From Acidimicrobiia bacterium (lineage in GTDB: Bacteria; Actinomycetota; Acidimicrobiia; Acidimicrobiales; Ilumatobacteraceae): a stretch of 6,039 nucleotides of DNA. The notes below the pieces were generated by a model. The model ran no database searches. It was not told the origin of the DNA and saw only the letters and a list, made by a program, of their open reading frames with translations. Below are positions 1 to 6,039 of the stretch, one piece after another. Every line of letters starts with the position of its first letter. Positions within the stretch are counted from its first letter, which is position 1. Position numbers and translations under genes: made by a program. The stretch spans positions 1 to 6,039 of the forward strand of contig JAUHYJ010000243.1 of the NCBI GenBank assembly GCA_030425785.1, read 5' to 3'.

Positions 1-1453
1 CCTGCACCGGTTGTTCACGGGGATGATCGTCGAGGAGTGGGCGATGTTCCGCGTCACCCGCAACGCCGACCTCACCCTCGAGGAGGAAGAGGCCGACGAC
101 CTGCTCGAGGCCGTCGAGCTCGAGCTCCGCAAGCGTCGTTTCAACCGCCCGATCCGGCTGCAGGTCGCCGATTCGACGAGCGACGAGATGCTCGACCTGC
201 TGCTGCGCGAGCTCGACGTCGACTACCGCAACGTCACCCGGCACCGCACGCTCATCGACCTCACCAACCTGTTCCAGCTCCAGTCGCTCAACCGGCCCGA
301 CCTGAAGGACCGCTCGTGGCCGCCGCTCACGCCCGGCCGGCTGTTCCTCGCCGAGGAGAAGGACCGCTCGATCTTCTCGGTGATGCGCGACCGGGCGATC
401 CTGGTGCACCACCCGTACGAGAGCTTCCAGTCGAGCGTCGAGGTGTTCCTCGAACAGGCGTCGGTCGACCCCCGCGTCCAGTCGATCAAGATGACGCTCT
501 ACCGCGCCGGCGGCGACAGCCCGATCATCCGCAGCCTCATCCGCGCCGCCGAGCTCGGCAAGCAGGTGGCCGTGCTGGTCGAGCTGAAGGCGCGCTTCGA
601 CGAGGCGAACAACGTCCAGTGGGCCAAGGAGCTCGAACGCGCGGGCATCCACGTCGTCTACGGCATGCTCGGGCTGAAGACCCACTCGAAGATCGTGCTC
701 GTGGTGCGCGACGACGGCGACCAGCTGCGCCGGTACTGCCACATCGGCACGGGCAACTACAACTCGAAGACGGCTCGCCTCTACGAAGACCTCGGCTTCC
801 TCACGTGTGACAACGAGATCGGCGCCGACGCGACCCAGCTCTTCAACCACCTGACCGGGTTCAGCCGAGCCGACGAGTACCGCACCCTCCTCGTGGCACC
901 CCGCGACCTCAAACAACAGCTGCTCGACCTGATCGAGCACGAGTCGACGTTCGGCACCGAGGGTCACATCACGCTCAAGTGCAACTCGGTCGCCGACCCG
1001 ACCGTGGTCGAGGCGCTGTACGCCGCCAGCGCGGCCGGGGTGCGCATCGAGGGTGTGGTCCGCGGCATCTGCACGATGCGCGCCGGCGTGCCGGGGTTGA
1101 GCGACAACATCTCGGTGCGCAGCATCCTCGGCCGCTATCTCGAGCACAGCCGCATCTACCGGTTCGGGCACGGTCACCAGGGGGACGGCCCGATGTACCT
1201 CATCGGCTCGGCCGATCTGATGCCGCGCAACCTCAACGGTCGCGTCGAGGTGCTGGTGCCGATCGAGCACCCCAAGCACCGCGAATGGCTCGATCAGGTG
1301 CTCGAGTTCGACCTCGCGGACGACATCGTGCGCTGGGAGCTCCAGCCCGACGACACCTGGCGGCGATGCGGGCCGATCGACGAGTTCGCGCCCGATGCGC
1401 AAGAACGCATGTATCGCTGGACGAGCGATCGCCAGCACCAGATCCGCCGCTGA
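1..1453 (+). CDS. ppk1: Polyphosphate kinase 1, C-terminal two-thirds (5' end outside window)
   Basis: Ppk1 reversibly transfers the gamma-phosphate of ATP onto polyphosphate through a phosphohistidine intermediate. The frame is open from base 2 (Leu-His-Arg) with no start, giving 483 residues. Aligned by eye to E. coli PPK1, about 200 N-terminal residues are missing, consistent with the usual length near 700. The fragment begins in the head domain (FRVTRNADL) and continues through the two phospholipase-D-like C domains. Key residues are present: Arg at 503-505 and 593-595 match E. coli Arg375 and Arg405, His at 683-685 (motif THSK) matches the phosphorylated His435, and His at 1145-1147 (motif LEHSRIY) matches His592. 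The first three keep the exact E. coli spacing of 30 residues each. The family motif HIGTGNYNSKTARLYEDLG follows the catalytic His. The gene looks intact to its TGA. It lies 252 bases upstream of pstS, so separate transcription is likely. Confidence 0.96.
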   Translation, partial: LHRLFTGMIVEEWAMFRVTRNADLTLEEEEADDLLEAVELELRKRRFNRPIRLQVADSTSDEMLDLLLRELDVDYRNVTRHRTLIDLTNLFQLQSLNRPDLKDRSWPPLTPGRLFLAEEKDRSIFSVMRDRAILVHHPYESFQSSVEVFLEQASVDPRVQSIKMTLYRAGGDSPIIRSLIRAAELGKQVAVLVELKARFDEANNVQWAKELERAGIHVVYGMLGLKTHSKIVLVVRDDGDQLRRYCHIGTGNYNSKTARLYEDLGFLTCDNEIGADATQLFNHLTGFSRADEYRTLLVAPRDLKQQLLDLIEHESTFGTEGHITLKCNSVADPTVVEALYAASAAGVRIEGVVRGICTMRAGVPGLSDNISVRSILGRYLEHSRIYRFGHGHQGDGPMYLIGSADLMPRNLNGRVEVLVPIEHPKHREWLDQVLEFDLADDIVRWELQPDDTWRRCGPIDEFAPDAQERMYRWTSDRQHQIRR

Positions 1454-1490
1454 CTCGCGCCTCGATCGCTGCAAGCGTTTCCATCATTCT

Positions 1491-1501
1491 GTTCACCTGA
1501 G
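1491..1501 (+). promoter_or_regulatory. Isolated PHO-box-like unit
   Basis: GTTCACCTGAG shares its first ten bases with the unit at 1606-1616 and nine with the unit at 1629-1639. The neighbouring 11-base windows match poorly: a GTTCGTG lies 12 bases downstream. It could be an outlying half-site of the control region or a chance copy. It begins 37 bases after the ppk1 stop. Confidence 0.3.
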
Positions 1502-1526
1502 CGTTCGTGCGATCACAAGTCGTGGG

Positions 1527-1559
1527 CGTCGGTGACGTGAAGGTGAACACGGGCTGAAC
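1527..1559 (-). promoter_or_regulatory. PHO-box-like direct repeat, minus strand
   Basis: Read on the minus strand from 1559 down to 1527, three consecutive 11-base units appear with exact spacing: GTTCAGCCCGT, GTTCACCTTCA and CGTCACCGACG. Head-to-tail 11-base GTTCACC-like units are the known binding pattern of Streptomyces PhoP, so a PhoP or RegX3-type regulator is the likely ligand (inference). The orientation is opposite to the cluster at 1595-1650 and to every gene in the window. It may help loop or load the regulator for pstS, or it may serve an unseen leftward transcript. Confidence 0.5.
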
Positions 1560-1594
1560 AACCCCTGGTCACGACGCTCGGCGCGGTGGCCAGT

Positions 1595-1650
1595 GTTCGG
1601 GTGCCGTTCACCTGATGGCTCCTGCGACGTTCACCTGGGCTTCGTAGCGT
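1595..1650 (+). promoter_or_regulatory. PHO-box-like repeat cluster upstream of pstS
   Basis: Units starting at 1595, 1606, 1617, 1629 and 1640 read GTTCGGGTGCC, GTTCACCTGAT, GGCTCCTGCGA, GTTCACCTGGG and CTTCGTAGCGT. The spacing is 11, 11, 12 and 11 bases. The second and fourth units are near-perfect matches to the actinobacterial PHO-box unit (GTTCACC plus four bases); the first is moderate, and the third and fifth are weak. The position, 56 to 111 bases before the pstS start, fits activation of the pst operon under phosphate limitation. The bound protein cannot be named from this window because no regulator gene is present. Confidence 0.65.
1645..1650 (+). promoter_or_regulatory. Possible -10 element of the pstS promoter
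   Basis: TAGCGT lies 9 bases after the GTTCACC of the last strong PHO-like unit (1629-1635). That arrangement fits an activator-dependent promoter in which the box replaces a -35 element. No convincing -35 hexamer is visible. If correct, transcription would begin near 1656-1658, leaving an untranslated leader of about 50 bases. Confidence 0.25.
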
Positions 1651-1657
1651 CACCGAC

Positions 1658-1674
1658 CGGAACCGACGGTTCCG
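1658..1674. repeat. 17-base palindrome in the pstS leader
   Basis: The sequence CGGAACCGACGGTTCCG is a perfect inverted repeat: 8-base arms around a central A at 1666. On DNA it could be a dimer operator. In RNA it could fold as a 7-bp stem with a GAC loop at or next to the inferred 5' end of the pst transcript, where it might protect the message. It differs in sequence from the PHO-like units. Confidence 0.4.
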
Positions 1675-1693
1675 CAACCCGTGAACTCTGATT

Positions 1694-1698
1694 GGAGA
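1694..1698 (+). promoter_or_regulatory. Ribosome binding site of pstS
   Basis: GGAGA is followed by a 7-base spacer before the GTG at 1706. This fixes the non-ATG start, which also gives a proper lipoprotein signal peptide. Confidence 0.75.
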
Positions 1699-1705
1699 CA
1701 ACAGC

Positions 1706-3001
1706 GTGAAGATTTCCGCCAAGCGGTTCGCTGCCGCCACGATCGTCGCCTCGCTCGCCCTCGCCGCGTGCGGCGGTGACGACGACGACGAACCCGCCGC
1801 CGACGAACCGGCTGCCGACACGCCGGCCGAGGAGCCTGCCGAGGAGCCGCCCGCCGAGGAGCCGGCCGACGACATGGACGAGCCCGCCGACGACATGGAC
1901 GAGCCCGCCGACGACATGGACGAGCCGGCCGACGACATGGAAGAGCCGGCCGACGACATGGACGAGCCGGCCGACGACATGGCGGCGATCGACTGGACCC
2001 AGGCGTCGGGCACGCTGATCGGCGCCGGTGCGTCATCGCAGGCCGCCGGTATGCAGGGCTGGCAGGCCGGCTTCCAGGCCGGTGCGCCGAACGCCACCGT
2101 CGAGTACGACCCGATCGGTTCGGGCGGTGGCCGCGAGACGTTCCTGTCGGGCGGCTCCGACTTCGCCGGCTCGGACGCATTCTTGAAGGACGACGAGTTC
2201 GAGATGTCGAAGGACCGCTGCGCCGGCGACCAGGGTGCGATCAACCTGCCGCACTACATCTCGCCGATCGCGCTGCCCTACAACCTCCCGTCGATCGACG
2301 GTTCGACGCTCCGGCTCACGCCCGAGCTGATCGCCGGCATCTTCGCCAACGAGATCACCAACTGGAACGATCCGGCGATCGCCGAGGTCAACCCCGACAT
2401 CGAGTTCCCCGACCTGGCGATCAACCCGGTCCACCGCTCGGACGACTCGGGCACGACCGAGAACTTCACCGACTACATGGCACAGACCGCGCCGGACATC
2501 TGGACGTACGGCGCCATCGAGCCGTGGGACACCGATGGCCCCGGTGGTGGTGAGGGTGCGCCCCAGACGTCGGGTGTCGTCGCTGCCGTCGCCGCCGGCG
2601 AGGGTTCGATCGGCTACGCCGACGCCTCGCAGATCGGTGACCTCCCGGCCGCCGCTGTCGGCGTCGCCGGCGACTTCGTCGAGTTCAGCCCCGAGGCCGC
2701 CGGCCGCATCGTCGATGCGTCGGAGCGCCTGGGTGGCCGCAACGAGTACGACTTCGCCATCGAGGTCAACCGCAACCCCGACAGCCCCGACACCTACCCG
2801 ATCGCGCTGGTGTCGTACCACATCGTCTGCCTGCAGTACGAGGACCAGGAGACCGCTGATCTGGTGAAGGCCTTCATGACCTACGTCAGCTCGGACGAGG
2901 GTCAGGCGGCGGCCGGTGCCACCGCCGGCTCGGCACCGATCTCGGACGAGGTCCAGGCCGAGATCGCCGTCTCGATCGCGGCGATCACCGCCGCCGGCTG
3001 A
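1706..3001 (+). CDS. pstS: Phosphate-binding lipoprotein PstS
   Basis: This is the extracytoplasmic receptor that hands inorganic phosphate to the PstCAB importer. The 431-residue product starts at GTG with a good ribosome binding site. A Lys/Arg-containing N-region and a hydrophobic stretch end in the lipobox LAAC, so Cys22 should be lipidated and anchor the protein to the membrane. Residues 23-92 form an acidic, Pro-rich tether without basic residues (36 of 70 are Asp or Glu), including six 7-residue repeats at 51-92. The binding domain follows from about residue 98. By eye, E. coli PstS ligands Thr10, Ser38, Asp56, Arg135, Asp137, Ser139 and Thr141 correspond to Ser110, Ser139 (GSGGG), Asp157 (GSDAF) and the RSDDSGTT stretch 244-251. 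The C-terminal part has the family's GSIGYAD and YPIALVSY segments. The protein is longer than usual mainly because of the tether. It is the first gene of a probable pstSCAB operon behind PHO-like boxes. Confidence 0.96.
   Translation: MKISAKRFAAATIVASLALAACGGDDDDEPAADEPAADTPAEEPAEEPPAEEPADDMDEPADDMDEPADDMDEPADDMEEPADDMDEPADDMAAIDWTQASGTLIGAGASSQAAGMQGWQAGFQAGAPNATVEYDPIGSGGGRETFLSGGSDFAGSDAFLKDDEFEMSKDRCAGDQGAINLPHYISPIALPYNLPSIDGSTLRLTPELIAGIFANEITNWNDPAIAEVNPDIEFPDLAINPVHRSDDSGTTENFTDYMAQTAPDIWTYGAIEPWDTDGPGGGEGAPQTSGVVAAVAAGEGSIGYADASQIGDLPAAAVGVAGDFVEFSPEAAGRIVDASERLGGRNEYDFAIEVNRNPDSPDTYPIALVSYHIVCLQYEDQETADLVKAFMTYVSSDEGQAAAGATAGSAPISDEVQAEIAVSIAAITAAG
1856..1981 (+). repeat. Six tandem 21-base repeats encoding the PstS tether
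   Basis: Six in-frame copies of a 21-base unit encode (D/E)EPADDM, starting at 1856, 1877, 1898, 1919, 1940 and 1961. Copies 2 and 3 are identical, as are copies 4 and 6; the differences are third-base changes (CCC/CCG) and GAC/GAG/GAA in the first codon. The near-identity suggests recent expansion by slippage or unequal recombination. Unit gain or loss keeps the frame and only changes tether length. Confidence 0.95.
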
Positions 3002-3027
3002 GTCCACTAGGTTCCCCCTCCGGAGAC

Positions 3028-3065
3028 GTCGGGGTGGGGCACCGACTCTGGTGTCCCACCCCGAC
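3028..3065 (+). promoter_or_regulatory. Intercistronic hairpin between pstS and pstC
   Basis: Bases 3028-3043 pair with 3050-3065 in a 16-bp stem with one G-U pair (3039/3054) and a six-base loop, GACTCT. It begins 27 bases after the pstS stop. No run of T follows, so it is not a classical terminator. A stem of this strength commonly shields the upstream message from 3' exonucleases or slows polymerase, which would favour pstS over pstCAB. That role is inferred. The rest of the 109-base spacer holds only the pstC ribosome binding site. Confidence 0.75.
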
Positions 3066-3098
3066 CGAACCGTTCGCCCACACCCGTCCACCCACCAC

Positions 3099-3102
3099 GG
3101 AG
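3099..3102 (+). promoter_or_regulatory. Ribosome binding site of pstC
   Basis: GGAG lies 8 bases before GTG 3111 and selects this start over the in-frame GTG at 3051, which is buried in the hairpin, and the ATG at 2916, which lies inside pstS. Confidence 0.65.
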
Positions 3103-3110
3103 TTCCCCAC

Positions 3111-4067
3111 GTGACGATCACCGATGCCGAATCGCCGAGCACCGATCTCACCGCTCAGCAGGTGAGCAAGGTCGGCGACAAGGTCTTCAGCGGCCTCGCC
3201 CGAGGCGCCGGCATCCTCATCCTGGTCACCCTCGGCGCCGTCGCCATCTTCCTCCTCACCGAGGCCTGGCCGACCTTCACCAACGACCTGAGCGAGATCT
3301 CGGGCCCGGACACCTTCATCGGGTACGTCGGCCCACTCGTCTTCGGCACGATCCTCGCCGCAACCATCGCGCTGGTCCTGGCGACCCCGCTGGCGGTGCT
3401 CGTCGCACTCTTCATCACCCACTACGCCCCGAAGAAGCTCGCTCAGACGCTCGGGTACTTCGTCGATCTGCTCGCCGCGATCCCGAGCGTCGTGTTCGGC
3501 ATCTGGGGCAGCCAGACCCTCGCCCCGGTCCTCGCCGAGAGCGTCTACCCCAGCCTCGAGAAGTACCTGGGCTTCATCCCCCTGTTCGAGGGTCCGGTCC
3601 TCAACTCGGGTCGTTCGATGCTCACCGCCGGTGTCGTGCTGGCCGTGATGATCCTGCCGATCATCACGGCGATCTCCCGCGAGGTGTTCCTGCAGACGCC
3701 TCGCCTCCACGAAGAGGCGTCGCTCGCGTTGGGCGCCACGAAGTGGGAGATGATTCGTCAGGCAGTCATCCCGTACGGCCGCTCCGGCGTCATCTCCGGT
3801 GCCATGCTCGGCCTCGGTCGTGCGCTCGGTGAGACGATGGCGGTCGCCATCATCCTGTCGGGGTCGATCGACTACTTCTGGAACATCATCGGCAACGAGA
3901 ACTCGAACACGATCGCCGCCAACATCGCGCTCTCGTTCCCCGAGTCGAGCGGGCTCGAGGTCAACCGGCTGATCGCCACCGGCCTCGTCCTGTTCGCCAT
4001 CACGTTCCTCGTCAACGCGTTGGCGCGACGAGTCGCCAACGCCGGGTTCTCGGGGGCGGACGGATGA
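3111..4067 (+). CDS. pstC: Phosphate ABC transporter permease PstC
   Basis: PstC is one of the two membrane subunits that form the phosphate channel of the Pst importer. With the GTG start at 3111 the protein has 318 residues, normal for the family, and a polar N-terminal tail of about 30 residues. Hydrophobic segments lie near 33-51, 73-103, 112-133, 170-188, 226-250 and 287-305, fitting six membrane helices. The EAA coupling loop that docks on the PstB ATPase is clear: E201-E-A-S-L-A-L-G208-A-T-K-W-E-M-I. It is followed by the family-typical [16 protein letters not shown] (236-251). The stop overlaps the start of pstA by four bases, so translation is probably coupled. No defects are seen. 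Confidence 0.95.
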   Translation: MTITDAESPSTDLTAQQVSKVGDKVFSGLARGAGILILVTLGAVAIFLLTEAWPTFTNDLSEISGPDTFIGYVGPLVFGTILAATIALVLATPLAVLVALFITHYAPKKLAQTLGYFVDLLAAIPSVVFGIWGSQTLAPVLAESVYPSLEKYLGFIPLFEGPVLNSGRSMLTAGVVLAVMILPIITAISREVFLQTPRLHEEASLALGATKWEMIRQAVIPYGRSGVISGAMLGLGRALGETMAVAIILSGSIDYFWNIIGNENSNTIAANIALSFPESSGLEVNRLIATGLVLFAITFLVNALARRVANAGFSGADG

Positions 4068-5164
4068 GCGCCACCCTGACCCCCACGCCGACCGAACCGG
4101 CCGCCGACGAGCTGCGCGCCGGCAAGCTGTCGAGGGGCCACCTCGCCGGGATCATCGCCGCTGCGGTCGCCCTCGGCGCGCTGACCTGGATCCCGACCGG
4201 CTCGGTGAAGTTGATCCGCTGGATCGTCGTCGCACTGCTGGTCTACATGGTGCTGAGCTATGTCGTGTCCCGGGTCATCGAGGGACACCGGCAGGCGATC
4301 GATCGGCTGATGGCCGCCGTCGTCACGAGCGCCTTCATCCTGGTCGTGCTGCCGCTGGTGTCGGTCGTGTGGACCGTCGTCAGCGAAGGCGCGGCCCGCT
4401 TCGACACCCTGTTCCTCACCGGCACGATGCGTCTGACCCCGGAGGAACTGGCGGGCCAGAACGATGGCATCGCCGCGGGTGGCGCCTACCACGCGATCAT
4501 GGGCACGCTGATCGTCACCGGTCTGGCGACGCTGCTCTCGGTGCCGTTCGGCCTGTTCACGGCGATCTACCTCGTCGAGTACGGCCGCGGCAAGCTCGCT
4601 CGGTCGATCACGGCGATGGTCGACGTGATGACCGGCATCCCGTCGATCGTCGCCGGTCTGTTCGCCTATGCGCTCTTCATCCTGATCTTCGGTCCCGGCA
4701 CCCGCACCGGCGTCGCGGGCGCGGTGGCCCTGACGGTGCTGATGACCCCGGTCGTCGTGCGATCGGCCGAGGAGATGCTTCGGCTCGTACCGAACGAACT
4801 TCGCGAGGCGTCCTATGCGCTCGGTGTGCCGAAGTGGAAGACGATCGTCAAGGTCGTCGTCCCGACCGCGATCGCCGGCATCCTGACCGGCATCACGCTC
4901 GCCATCGCTCGCGTCATCGGCGAGACCGCGCCGTTGCTCATCGCGACCGGTCTGGCCCAGGACACCAACTACAACCCGTTCAGCGGCCGGATGACCACCC
5001 TGCCGGTGTTCACCTACTATCAGTACGTCCAGCCGGGCATCCCGACCGAGGCAGGTCAGGATCGGGCCTGGGCAGCAGCACTGGCGCTCGTGATCATCGT
5101 CGCCGTGCTGTTCACCATCGCTCGCGTGCTCGCCAAGATCCTCAAGCCGAAGGGCCTCCGATGA
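4064..5164 (+). CDS. pstA: Phosphate ABC transporter permease PstA with two extra N-terminal helices
   Basis: PstA is the second channel subunit and partner of PstC. It starts in the ATGA overlap with the pstC stop and has 366 residues, about 70 more than E. coli-type PstA. The surplus is N-terminal: a polar tail, then hydrophobic segments near 27-44 and 50-68, before the usual first helix near 84-106. As I recall, this two-helix extension also occurs in other actinobacterial PstA proteins. The conserved core includes [29 protein letters not shown] and the EAA loop with E248-A-S-Y-A-L-G254-V-P-K-W, followed by [11 protein letters not shown]. The C-terminus is hydrophobic and then basic (KILKPKGLR). 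The stop overlaps pstB by four bases. Confidence 0.95.
   Translation: MSATLTPTPTEPAADELRAGKLSRGHLAGIIAAAVALGALTWIPTGSVKLIRWIVVALLVYMVLSYVVSRVIEGHRQAIDRLMAAVVTSAFILVVLPLVSVVWTVVSEGAARFDTLFLTGTMRLTPEELAGQNDGIAAGGAYHAIMGTLIVTGLATLLSVPFGLFTAIYLVEYGRGKLARSITAMVDVMTGIPSIVAGLFAYALFILIFGPGTRTGVAGAVALTVLMTPVVVRSAEEMLRLVPNELREASYALGVPKWKTIVKVVVPTAIAGILTGITLAIARVIGETAPLLIATGLAQDTNYNPFSGRMTTLPVFTYYQYVQPGIPTEAGQDRAWAAALALVIIVAVLFTIARVLAKILKPKGLR
5149..5154 (+). promoter_or_regulatory. Ribosome binding site of pstB, inside pstA
   Basis: GAAGGG ends 6 bases before ATG 5161, within the last codons of pstA. It supports the overlapping start rather than the in-frame ATG at 5206. Confidence 0.55.
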
Positions 5165-6039
5165 GTACCGAACAGACGACCTCCACCGAAAGGCGCCACC
5201 AGGCCATGGAGCCCGAACAGATCGTGACCGAGACGACGACGGCCGCCACTCCGACCGCGGTCCCGAACGACCATCGCATCGAGGTCAGCGACCTGTCGAT
5301 CTACTACGGCGACTTCAGGGCGGTCGCCGACGTCACGATGCACATCGAGCCTCGCTCGATCACGGCGTTGATCGGGCCGTCGGGGTGTGGCAAGTCGACG
5401 TTCCTCCGCTCGCTCAACCGCATGCACGAGGTGATCGACGGCGGTCGCGTCGAGGGTCACGTGATCCTCAACGGCCAGGATCTCTACGGCAAGGGGGTCG
5501 ACCCCGTCGCGGTCCGGCGCAAGGTCGGCATGGTCTTCCAGCGCCCGAACCCGTTCCCGACGATGTCGATCTACGACAACGTCATCGCCGGGATGAAGCT
5601 CAACTCGCGCCGGCTCAGCAAGTCCGACACCGACGACGTCGTCGAGCAGGCGCTGCGCGGGGCGAACCTCTGGGAGGAGGTCAAGGATCGGCTCGACAAG
5701 CCCGGTTCGGGTCTGTCGGGTGGCCAGCAGCAACGTCTGTGCATCGCCCGCGCCACCGCGGTCGAACCCGACGTGCTCCTGATGGACGAGCCGTGCTCGG
5801 CCCTCGACCCGATCTCGACCCTCGCGATCGAACAGCTCATGCTCGAGCTCAAGGAGAACTACACGATCGTGATCGTGACCCACAACATGCAGCAGGCAGC
5901 TCGCGTCAGCAGCCGCACCGGGTTCTTCAACATCGAGGGCACCGGCAAGCCCGGCCGGCTGATCGAGATCGACGAGACCTCGAAGATCTTCTCGAACCCG
6001 GTCGAGCAGGCGACACAGGACTACGTGACCGGACGGTTC
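5161..6039 (+). CDS. pstB: Phosphate ABC transporter ATPase PstB (3' end just outside window)
   Basis: PstB is the cytoplasmic ATPase that powers phosphate import through PstCA. The frame is open to the last base, giving 293 residues without a stop; it ends QDYVTGRF, which is where PstB proteins normally finish, so only a few codons are missing. All ABC motifs are present: A-loop region YYGDF (48-52), Walker [10 protein letters not shown] (72-80), Q-loop Gln127 in VFQRPNPFP, signature LSGGQQQR (185-192), Walker B VLLMDEP (205-211) with Glu210, D-loop SALDP, and switch His241 in VTHNMQQA. The core begins near Arg39, so the first 38 residues are an unusual Thr/Glu-rich extension. ATG 5206 would shorten this by 15 residues, but its upstream AAAGG is poorly placed. 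Typical PstB has about 250-260 residues. phoU would be a common next gene, but it is not visible here. Confidence 0.96.
   Translation, partial: MSTEQTTSTERRHQAMEPEQIVTETTTAATPTAVPNDHRIEVSDLSIYYGDFRAVADVTMHIEPRSITALIGPSGCGKSTFLRSLNRMHEVIDGGRVEGHVILNGQDLYGKGVDPVAVRRKVGMVFQRPNPFPTMSIYDNVIAGMKLNSRRLSKSDTDDVVEQALRGANLWEEVKDRLDKPGSGLSGGQQQRLCIARATAVEPDVLLMDEPCSALDPISTLAIEQLMLELKENYTIVIVTHNMQQAARVSSRTGFFNIEGTGKPGRLIEIDETSKIFSNPVEQATQDYVTGRF

Noticed and set aside
11..13. TTG at 11 as the start of a 480-residue protein
   Set aside because: The frame is open to the window edge and aligns in the middle of the PPK1 head domain; the true start lies upstream of the window.
1424..1480. Terminator for ppk1 (AGCGATCG pairing with CGATCGCT at 1463-1470, or CGCT/AGCG followed by TTT)
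   Set aside because: The first has a loop of about 31 bases and the second only a 4-bp stem with three T; neither is convincing.
1513..2244. Minus-strand Ser/Gly/Ala-rich open frame with SSAGSSM repeats
   Set aside because: It is the antisense image of the pstS tandem repeat in high-GC DNA, with no family resemblance and no ribosome binding site that I could see.
3028..3065. Rho-independent terminator after pstS
   Set aside because: The stem is strong but no T-tract follows and the rest of the operon continues downstream; kept as an intercistronic hairpin.
2916..3110. Longer pstC beginning at ATG 2916
   Set aside because: The added part overlaps pstS, is Arg/Pro-rich shadow sequence and crosses the hairpin; GTG 3111 has a ribosome binding site and gives a normal PstC N-terminus.
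2033..3151. Long minus-strand open frame opposite pstS, rich in Arg, Val, Asp and Gly
   Set aside because: Typical GC-rich antisense shadow; the + strand is unambiguously pstS.
5206..5208. Alternative pstB start at ATG 5206
   Set aside because: Its upstream AAAGG is 12 bases away, whereas ATG 5161 has GAAGGG at 6 bases and the same ATGA overlap as pstC-pstA. It cannot be fully excluded.
5056..5883. Minus-strand open frame opposite pstB
   Set aside because: The + strand frame carries every ABC ATPase motif; the antisense product resembles nothing and is Arg/Asp/Val-biased.
1..6039. CRISPR array, insertion sequence, tRNA or rRNA gene, or other accessory system
   Set aside because: No spaced direct repeats outside the pstS coding repeat and promoter units, no transposase-like frame, no terminal inverted repeats and no tRNA-like fold were seen; the region is conserved core metabolism.

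Overview
The window is ordinary core phosphate-metabolism DNA from a high-GC bacterium (codon third positions are overwhelmingly G or C). The polyphosphate kinase and Pst proteins, GTTCACC-type PHO-box units and GTG starts point to Actinomycetota. The Asp/Glu/Pro-rich 'EPADDM' tether behind the lipobox of PstS resembles what I recall of Acidimicrobiia such as Ilumatobacter. That last placement rests on memory of family style and is tentative.

Layout, all genes on the + strand: (1) 1-1453, the 3' two-thirds of ppk1 (polyphosphate kinase 1), cut by the left edge. (2) 1454-1705, a 252-base control region with two clusters of 11-base PHO-box-like units facing opposite ways, a possible -10 element, a 17-base palindrome and the pstS ribosome binding site. 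(3) 1706-3001, pstS, a phosphate-binding lipoprotein with a 70-residue acidic tether containing six tandem 7-residue repeats. (4) 3002-3110, a spacer with a 16-bp hairpin and the pstC ribosome binding site. (5) 3111-4067 pstC, 4064-5164 pstA and 5161-6039 pstB, coupled by two ATGA start/stop overlaps. pstB is cut by the right edge, probably within a few codons of its stop.

Together PstS captures inorganic phosphate outside the membrane, PstC and PstA form the channel, and PstB hydrolyses ATP to drive import. Ppk1 next door stores phosphate as polyphosphate through ATP. The PHO-box-like repeats suggest that a PhoP/RegX3-type response regulator switches on pstSCAB when phosphate is scarce. The hairpin after pstS may keep pstS mRNA more abundant than the rest.

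I see no undescribed system. The points most worth a second look are the minus-strand PHO-like cluster with no visible leftward gene, the repeat-built PstS tether, the pstS-pstC hairpin and the palindrome near the probable transcription start.
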